A stretch of 64,000 nt of DNA from Apostichopus japonicus. Taxonomy: Eukaryota > Echinodermata > Holothuroidea > Aspidochirotida > Stichopodidae. The DNA is taken from positions 15,420,321 to 15,484,320 of the forward strand of contig NC_092578.1 of NCBI RefSeq assembly GCF_037975245.1, written 5' to 3'. The notes under the pieces were generated by a model. That model saw only the letters and a list, made by a program, of their open reading frames with translations, had not been told where the DNA came from and did not search any database. Below, piece after piece: positions 55,444 to 64,000 of the stretch (positions within the stretch are counted from its first letter, which is position 1; each line of letters starts with the position of its first letter). The position numbers and the translations under genes are program-made.

Positions 55444-55490
55444 GAATTACGACCTTCCTTACCGGTTTCGAACCCTTGGACATACAATCA

Positions 55491-55563
55491 GCGTCCATAG
55501 CCTATAGTGGTTAGGGTGTCTGCATATAAAGCGGTAGGCCCAGGTTCGAATCCAAGTGGAGGC
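55491..55563 (+). mobile_element. tRNA-like element (SINE head or tRNA pseudogene)
   Basis: This 73-nt segment can fold as a tRNA: GCGTCCA pairs with TGGAGGC (one mismatch) as an acceptor stem, TAGCCTATAGTGGTTAGGGTG serves as the D-arm and A box, and AGGTTCGAATCC as the T-arm and B box. The anticodon loop would read ATA (Tyr), which nuclear genomes do not normally use. A TTTTTT Pol III terminator starts at about 55570. A SINE remnant is more likely than a working tRNA gene. Confidence 0.5.
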
Positions 55564-56985
55564 TGGTAGTTTTTTCACTGTTTTGGATTTTACAACTCAT
55601 TACGATTTCAATTATATATATATATTTATTTATATACTTACAGACCCAAGTCCGTATACCACTCGAACACAGTGATTCTACTGGTGTGCGAAAGCGTGTA
55701 AACTTTGTATAACTGTCAATGAGGGCGTATTACCCAAGTGTTATGATTGTACAGAGTGCACCCCTGGTGCTATTGAATCTGACAATTTACACAGAATTAC
55801 TACTTTTTATAGGCAAGCCCAAGGCGTAAATAAGAAATAAATGTGTAGCAAGTGGTATATGACAGATGTTTATTAAATTAATAAATATCAACATTTTATC
55901 TGAGGCCGTGGACGTATATATAAATATGTTTTCGTTATGAATGTTGGGATACCCGGATCTATAAGTCTATAAATAGTCCAGCCAACCGAAACCCCTAATG
56001 TCCAAATAAAGTATAGTATATAAATATAAGCTAAATTGCAGTCTGATAGCATTGGTTTTCTTTAAAAGTTCTAAAATTGATCGAAATTAAGTTTGTGACC
56101 ACATTCAAGCTTTAAAGAAATCTTCCATAGTGTTATTGCAAGGAGGAATACCTACAACTTCAATAAATAAATAAATAGATTATCAAAACAATCTGCGGAA
56201 GCCTAAGCGGTACTCAATGGCTACGAATCTTAGAATTTTCATACTTCATGTAAGCAATTTAACTTTGTTTTGTTTTTACAGCCATATTTTCTCTGAGATT
56301 ATTAAAAGTTCGTACTTCGATTCATTCATATATGAAATTATGGTAACGCCGACAAATATATTTTAGACATTTTAGTAAAGTTATAGCACGCAAATGTTAT
56401 GCTTGAGAATAAAATAAACAACGTTTATGATGACAAAAGGGTGCCGCCTTTGGTAGAAACTGATAAAGGGGGGGGGGGGTACTTAATTGGAGACAGCTAT
56501 ATACACATATATACAGTCTGGGACGAAAAGACACCATCATGTATCGGACGCGTGATCACGAGGTGAGGCCTTAGGGACACGACAAGGAGGAATTAAATTA
56601 AAGTTATAACCATGTGAGATCGTTAAAGACCTATGGTCTTATAACACTCACCCTATTACACCCGACCCTCTGCCCCACCCCAATGCTATAATGGCGCTTA
56701 TCCAAACCCACAACCACCCCACCCCGTTCCCATTCCCACCCCCTGAAAACTTGGCACAAATAAGCAATGTGCACACTGCAATAGACTATAAATAGGCTAT
56801 ACTAATAGTATAATATAATACTTTTTAAATTAAGTTGTTTTTAATTTACCGCATCGTTAGGAGCACCTGCATGTTTATAAAAGAAAAGCCTGATTCCTTA
56901 ATTCTGTCCCAAGTTAACTGTTTTCTTGCAATAAATTGAAATTGACCCATATAATCATTAGTATACCTATACTGACACCAAACCA

Positions 56986-56988
<3 letters not shown>
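55564..56988. other. intergenic, no gene seen
   Basis: AT-rich DNA with a poly-G run near 56470. No gene or transposon end recognised. Confidence 0.5.

Positions 56989-57074
<86 letters not shown>
56989..57074. repeat. (TA)n microsatellite
   Basis: About 86 bp of uninterrupted AT dinucleotides. Confidence 0.95.
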
Positions 57075-57078
<4 letters not shown>

Positions 57079-60000
57079 TAAAATTATATATAGGCGCCGC
57101 CAACTACAGTAGCTCTTAAATATTTACACAGATGAAAATACACCACGAATTGATCTATTTTGTTAAGGTGAACTAATTGTTTAAATGGTAAACATTCCTG
57201 TTTTAGTCTTTAACACAGCTGACCATCCATGTGGATCCTTTTTCATTCTTTAAAAAAAAAATTCATCACGCTTCCTAACACGGTTGCATATCACATGTTA
57301 ATTCGATCACTGTGCATGAATATACGCTTGTACGCAGACACCGCGTCCTATGTACAGTAGGACTATAGTTGCGCCAAGTTACACAGATACATATGTACAT
57401 GCAGTGTATCTTCGTACGCACACGAGCTATCGCCTCTGCAAAGCAAGTGCTACAGATTACATATATATATATATAAATACATGTATATATATATCTATAA
57501 ATCAAATTCACTTCAGAGGAACCCGCTTCATTTACATTATTACGTGTATACGTACACCAGCTCGCTTTGCCGGGAATTATAAAAGATATTTCGGGTCGAG
57601 ACGTTTGTGGTTTCGTTAGTCTTCATGCATAGGCTTTGGTTATAGGTATGGATATTGGAAGGAATGTCTAGGAATCTTCAATCGACGGATGAATCTCGAA
57701 GAGGAATTATCTTTAATTTGAAATTACAGAGATTAAACGGAGATGAAAGCGTTATTTGTGTAGGAAACATCTCTTTTTGCTCAACTTTTTCTACTCTTGC
57801 TCTACGTGACTTTGAAATCTTTTTTTTTAGTGAACTTGTTTTCATCCTTTAATGTCATACATTCGCCGTGTGCGGTCGAGAGATTCATTTGAGTCCAAGT
57901 TAAGGGTATGATTATCTAACCAACAACTCCCTGATCTAACACAGAGGAGAAACGAGATACATCTACAGTACCAAGCACAGACACTTTTGCCTGGGGAATC
58001 ATAAGTCGTATATTGTTTAAGCTATAGTCTTTTGGTTTTGGTTTTCACTTGGATATGTTAAAACGAACTTGGAAGTAACATTTGATTGTCACATTTTCCT
58101 CCCTTTAAACTGAAGTTTTAAGTTGCAGTAGCCTACCAAAGGCACAGTTACACATAGGGGAAGGAATTAGAAAGGATATCAATTTTCATCGATTTCTCAG
58201 GACTCACGGAGGAATGAATACATGTGTTGTGATTTAAGGATGTGTTTAGGATTCGTAGCATATAGTATTGAGTAAGTGATGTGTTGTGAGTACCAGATTC
58301 TTGCTGTGAAACTGCTGTGATCCTGTAAGGTAGGAAATATATCTATATATGTTTATATGAATTTATTAATCTCTTTCGTTGGTAAAAACTTTCGAGCGAG
58401 CTTGGTGAGGTAGGGAAAGTGATTTATGAAAATCAGTTCTTACCATATATAGACTTATATATTTTAACTGAGTTTCGACGTTTCTGACTTTGTTTGCATT
58501 ATGTAGCCGTCACCAATAAGTGACCTTCTTTAGAAAGGTCACAATCGTGCACAATCGGGCGGAGGGTTTATACTGAGGGGTCGGGAGGGGTGTGCTGGGG
58601 TGCGATGGGGTGGGTTGGGAGTTGGGGAGGGGTGGCGGTTAGCTAACCTAAAGATTGTCACTTGTTTGCATGATAAAGTTTTCATCGTCACGAACCCTTT
58701 CATCAATCTTAAGCCGAGAGGAGGGGGCTTTGTGTAGGGGAGGGGGTGGTGATTTTAATCTGCCCCTCTAACCGCATCACTTTGTTTATTCGCATGGTAT
58801 ACTCGTGCAGCGGCCCGCGGGGTTACGATTATATCTTGGGGCCTGGGGGGGGGGCATGGTAGGATGGGAGCCTTAGAGGGAGCATAACGAGCAGTCCTTC
58901 ACAAGGGGCGCAAGAACTTGCCCCCCCCCCTTTGAGTGAGGTTATAGTTTAGATACGGTAATCAAGTGTTAGCCAATACTTTATCTCTTCAACATTACTA
59001 TCAATCATACAAGATGTCCGCCAATAAGTTAGAACAAAAGCAGGCTATATAGGGACAAGACGGAAGAGGTGATAGTGTTATTGTCCTACTAGCATATAGT
59101 TAATGTATATAAAGGCCATGTATTGTCTTAACAAACCCTCAATAGCGTATATAATTAGATTATGTATCCATAATCTTCCTGATGATATTGAACCTGTCAC
59201 TTTTGAACACGTTGTGCTGTTTGCACCAGGCTTGGGGCCCACGAGGCTCCGGGGCCCGGTGGGTTTGCCCCTTTCAACCCCCCCCCCCTCCCCCCTGACG
59301 TTGCGTCGATGATTCCTACTGATTCCTGCTGATTGCTATCAGAGAACTTTGCATTTTTGAAACTGTCCCAGTTTGATTTAGGCAAGTCCGTATTGCTTCA
59401 AAAAGTTTCCCAAATATGCCAGTCAAAGATGGTCACCTATACACTGTTCCATTTACGATCACATCACAAGAAACAGTTATTCCGGGAATTTGGCTTATTT
59501 CTTGCCTCCTTATAATATCTGGAAAAAAATATCATTATTAGTCAAAAGTAGTCAGAAATGTACTTTTTTTAAAACATTTTAGCCCAACAATTTAAGCAAG
59601 GTAAAATTTCGGGGTAATATACAGATGACCTTTGATTAATAGATGTATTACATATTTGACCTGGTTTCATCATATATTGTAACACATTGAAGGTGGTTAA
59701 TTTCGTCCTTAAATGAACATTAAATATTATGTAGGCCACTAAATATATATGTTATAAGCCTGTATTTATATATACAGGCAACATATATACCACAATAACA
59801 GCAATGTATGTCCGCTCGAGGAAATAAAAGACGTAAATATAACCTAAAAGAGCGCTTGCTATATGGACTATTTCCATGTAACATTATAATAGGCCAAGCC
59901 AACAGCTATCATGTGTTGGGTAGGATGAGTAACATATGCTTTAGTTGACGTGGAACGTATGTGTGTATGATAAGTAACGGAACGATCAATTGTGGTTTAG

Positions 60001-60920
60001 GTCACCTACTTTGCTATTCTCGATGATAAATATAGATCCAGCCCTTTGTCGTTTATACATCACTAACCTCTTTTGTATCATCTTGCATACACATTAAGAT
60101 CCGGAAATGCCACTTTGTTGTCACTAAAATCTAACTTAATGAAGTCTTCCTGTTCTTTTCCTGCTCATTATATACTTCAAATCCATGTTGTTGATTCGTG
60201 GCTTGTAAGAAGTGTCACTGAGTTAAAATGTTATCGACCTGCATGTCTCTGTGTTCAAAATCAAAATGCCGCTTACAGACTATATACTGTTGGCGGCGAG
60301 AATACAGAACTGCAAGTTTCAGAAGACTAACTGCATGGATGACTTTATGCATATATATGGGTGGGGGGGGGGGTGAGGGTTGATATATCAGAGTCAAAGA
60401 TACAGAATAAGATGAATTTGAATACTAGTATATATACAGTATCTATAGCTATCATAATTTTCAAGTTATTCAATTTTGAACAAGACAGTTACTCGATTGA
60501 ATCCGGCGGGAAGTGGAATTAATATAGTCAAAAACAAATTGTTAATGAGAAGGGCCTGACAGATGCTCCTCATTTGACCTACAATATAGACTATTTACAA
60601 TATTACCACTAAAACCTTCAAGGTGAATTGGTTTCGTTGCTTAACCCACCCCGCAACATGACAGGTGGTCAGAAACCCTCATTACAGATATATAAAATTG
60701 ACCTACATTTTGGGCTAAGCCAATCTACGTTGTTGTGTCATATCTAATTGCTTCAAACCAGCTGTTTTCGTTAAAGCTTCGACGGTAAAAAATTACTGTA
60801 TGTATTTCTTTGTTTATATCAAGGCTATATAGGTCGGTCACTTCACCAACTGTCACCCTTCCCCTCCCCCCCACCCAACCCCCCCCCCGTCTCTCACCGC
60901 ATCATCTCATGAAACGTGAC

Positions 60921-60922
<2 letters not shown>
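57075..60922. other. intergenic, no gene seen; G-rich patch at 58556-58640
   Basis: Open frames in this stretch (for example 57350-57619 and 57655-57852) show no known similarity. The G-rich patch at 58556-58640 has many GGGG runs and could form quadruplexes. Poly-C/G runs occur near 58840, 58920, 59278 and 60361. Confidence 0.45.
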
Positions 60923-60968
<46 letters not shown>

Positions 60969-60991
60969 GCATATGTATATATATATATATG

Positions 60992-61082
<91 letters not shown>
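60923..61082. repeat. (TA)n microsatellite with TG/CA interruptions
   Basis: About 160 bp of TA dinucleotides interrupted at 60961-61000 by TGTATATG and CATATG steps; the last ~70 bp is pure. Confidence 0.95.
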
Positions 61083-61439
61083 CAGGAAATGTTACATCTT
61101 CAGATTTATGAATAGACTCTTTCTAGGGCCGTGAATGCGTCACCGAAAGCGCCAAGATCTTACACGAATCGTGACCATATCTCACGCAGAAGGAAGTGCT
61201 ATAGATACACCTATGCTTTGTCCATGCATGAAAGTGACCGATCATTTTGACCAAGTAAGAAGGGAAGTTTGTCACAAGGAAGTTTAGTCTCCTCCTTAAT
61301 AACCTTATCACAAATAAAGTGTTTCCGTCCTTGGACGTAGACGTCTTACCTAGAACATTACGTATATATACGAACTGCATTCGAGTCATGACATCTATAA
61401 GAGCGTTGACCGTACGACCATGAAGAATATTTTATTTCC

Positions 61440-61790
61440 TTCTCTCAACATGCTGACACAAGTTTTGGACATTCTCATATAAATCTCGACATATTTATAC
61501 AGTTTTGGGCATTAACGAAACGTTGGCGCGAGCCGATGTTCCAAAATTATAGCACGACGTCAATATTGTATCTAGCAAGCAATATTGACATGACCAGTGT
61601 AGTACGTGTCATGCTGTTACAAGTTTTCGACATGCTGATGTTGAATATGACATGTTGATAGACGCAATGACATATTGTATTTTGTTTCGACATGTTCATA
61701 TGGAATTGTAACATGTTGATATCGAATTGGACATATATATATTAACGTGGACACTTCACTTTCTTTTTCGACATTTATGGAACGTTTGGC
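61440..61790. repeat. degenerate tandem repeat with GACATGTTGATA core
   Basis: Variants of GACATGTTGATATCGAATT recur at about 61447, 61489, 61629, 61650, 61687, 61711 and 61761, spaced roughly 20-40 bp apart with substitutions. The central CATG makes the core partly palindromic. No coding is supported. Confidence 0.5.
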
Positions 61791-64000
61791 TCTCCGTAAA
61801 AAGTTAAAAGTCAAAAGGCTATAATTACCGCTAAGTTGTGTTCTTGAATACCTAAAATCCAGAACTGCCTTTGTAGTATATTTAAACTAGAATGCAAAAC
61901 TGTATTCAAGGTTTGATGGATGACGTCATCGTAACAGGACGTATAAGCCAATGTTATCGCTGTAATATATGATGAAAAAGTTTTGTTTATATGAGTACTG
62001 CAGATACAGTTGACCCTTGATGAATTTTGACCTTCACAAAAATTAATACATTTGTACACAAAATGACACCTTAGCATGGAAGAAGGAGACTTGTCAATAT
62101 TACATTATTGTCAATATGTCAATATGTCAATATGTCAAACTACATTAGGTACTTGTCGATGTTACATAACCTCAGCTATGGTGGTCACAACGTTTTTCAC
62201 ATTTGAGCCTGTCAAGCAGCTTCTGGACTGTTGACTTCAGATGACTCTTGACCTCCAATAAAATCAATAGGGTCCCTATCTAACATGGGCAACCTACATG
62301 CCAAGTATAAGGGTTGCCAATGGTACACTTTTTGAGATATGGGTCTTACAACAAGACACGCAAGTTTTACGTTTTCAGAAAATGACCTCTCGTGACCTCA
62401 ATTGTCCTTTAAAATTTATAAAATATGCTCTCATGTATGGAAACTTAACTCACGCAAACCACTGACGAAATTTCAGCCAAATCGAAAGAAAAATGACGAA
62501 AAGGCAGTCATTCAAACACGGTAGCAAAAAGTGAAAGAATTTCGGCAGAATCGCACGATCGCAATAGCTCATGAGCTGAAAGATTTCTGCTGAGCTGAAA
62601 ACGAAGGCGGTGGGTGGGTGGGTGTATCCCCTTTTTGCATCCTGTGCGTTGGTAATTATATTTAACAAAGTTTCGGCATACTTTTCTAAAATTGAAAATT
62701 TCCCTTTGGAAAATTTTAAATATATACTCCACCCCATCAAATCTTTCCCCATGAATGGTTCTCATTTAGTTATTTCATATATTTCGGCTTTCATACTGAC
62801 TGTCAAGGTTATCCTTCTCAATACCTTATAGCTGGTTAATAAAACAATGCGTCAATGAGTTTATTAATCGTTCAACGACCTCTCAGACAAAACTTCCCTC
62901 TTTACAGTCAATCCGTACACATGTCAGTCTTATATTGTATCATTAACTTTACAATGTAGATTTACTTAGAGATATCGTTCACGAAGGTTATTGAAATTAT
63001 ATTAAAAAGATATTCCATAAAATATGATATTGAATATTTTCAAGTCTAAATTTGTTAATATGATTTTATTGAGTGAAAGTTCATGGTCATTTTTTGTGTG
63101 TGGTTATAACTCGATTTTATTCAATTAATTTCGAAGCTGCAGACTATGGACAGATGTATATAAGGGTTTTCAATCACAGCAGTTTAATATTGTTATTTGA
63201 AGTGAGTTCATTAGCATACCGTATCATATCTCATCTCATCGATATTGTACAAGCTGGTAGAATTTTTAAATAATTTTTTTTTTCTTCAAAATATATATAT
63301 ATGTTTTTTTTCTGATCAGTAAGAACATGACTTCATAAGAGTTATCGACTCCTTACATTATGAGGATAAAATTTTCATCTCAATTGAATGAAAATGATTA
63401 ATGCATCTCGATTTCTTTGCATTTTGCACCGGTTTTAAACTTTTCCAATACTTAGACGAAAGATGTTCAGTTTGAGATATATTACAAGGCGATTCAATTT
63501 CAACAGAAATGTAGCAAAGGGTGATGGAAGAAGTGTGGGGAAGGGATGAGGGGGTGTCGAGGGTACGGGTGAGGGTCTAGGGGTGATGATTGGAGCGACG
63601 ATAGGAGCAAGAATATGGACAGGATGAGCTACACGTTCAGACTTTCTTTTCTTTCAAATTTATCTGTAGGTATAAACGTGATTCACAAGGGTTCTCTTTG
63701 AAGGAAAAACGCACTAAACGTCAAACAAAAGGCAGCAAAGGGTGGAATGGGGAACTCCAGGTGGTATTTGAGAAGGGGATATCGGGTAGGGGTATTTGGG
63801 GTTTATCAGAGAATGGGATATTGGGGGAGAGAAGATTGCGGAGGGAGAGATGGTGAATTTGACTCTCTTCATAAAATTTATAGGTTGTAGATTTCTCTGT
63901 CTAGAAATATTACTTTGATTTGATCTTACAGAATTCATTTTGTGGGAATTTAGAAATAATCATGTTTTCTATTTAAATCTACGACAGTATTGCCATTCAA
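61791..64000. other. intergenic, no gene seen
   Basis: The stretch contains a short GTCAATAT repeat (62095-62140), overlapping minus-strand frames around 62450-62765 with no known similarity, and a G-rich tract at 63530-63590. Nothing supports a gene up to the window end. Confidence 0.45.

Noticed and set aside
55450-55480. Minus-strand B-box-like GGTTCGAAACC next to the tRNA-like element
   Set aside because: No A box lies at a workable distance, so a second tRNA-like element is not supported.

Overview
The window is nuclear DNA of an invertebrate animal. It is AT-rich and has long introns with GT-AG splice sites, tRNA-derived SINEs, LINE and DNA-transposon remnants, very long (TA)n and (GATA)n arrays, and many poly-C/poly-G runs. 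Four protein-coding genes can be assembled exon by exon. The conserved ones resemble their deuterostome homologues closely, and TAGGCCTA-type motifs are common, so a marine deuterostome such as an echinoderm is my best guess. That is inference, not proof.

Layout: 1-14.8 kb has no gene I can support; it holds two tRNA-derived SINEs in opposite orientation (6.2-6.4 and 13.1-13.3 kb), (TA)n arrays and a perfect 646-bp (GATA)n array. A six-exon gene at 14800-23164 (+) encodes a 534-residue membrane-anchored prolyl 4-hydroxylase-like 2-oxoglutarate/Fe(II) dioxygenase; its introns carry tandem repeats and a ~1.9-kb terminal-inverted-repeat insertion. Next comes the proteasome subunit PSMB3 gene (27557-32085, +; six exons, the first coding only the start Met; 205 aa). 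Between it and the convergent SPAG6 gene lie a 3' LINE fragment and a 2.6-kb repeat block packed with AGGTCA hexamers in nuclear-receptor-like direct repeats. SPAG6 (44949-38609, -; nine exons, 508 aa) is the axonemal central-apparatus armadillo-repeat protein. Upstream of it are a Penelope-like repeat trace, two near-identical 457/458-bp hAT-like insertions each with its own 8-bp target-site duplication, and a frameshifted SAP-domain/YqaJ-family fragment. A two-exon C2orf69 homologue (48990-50519, +; 293 aa) follows. From 50.5 to 64 kb I see no gene, only simple repeats, a tRNA-like element, G-rich tracts and a short degenerate tandem repeat.

The four genes do not form a functional cluster: they act in the endomembrane system (inferred), the proteasome, the cilium/flagellum and probably mitochondria. 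The most unusual non-genic structures are the AGGTCA direct-repeat block, a SPAG6 intron minisatellite that repeats a consensus 5' splice site on the sense strand, and the twin hAT-like insertions.
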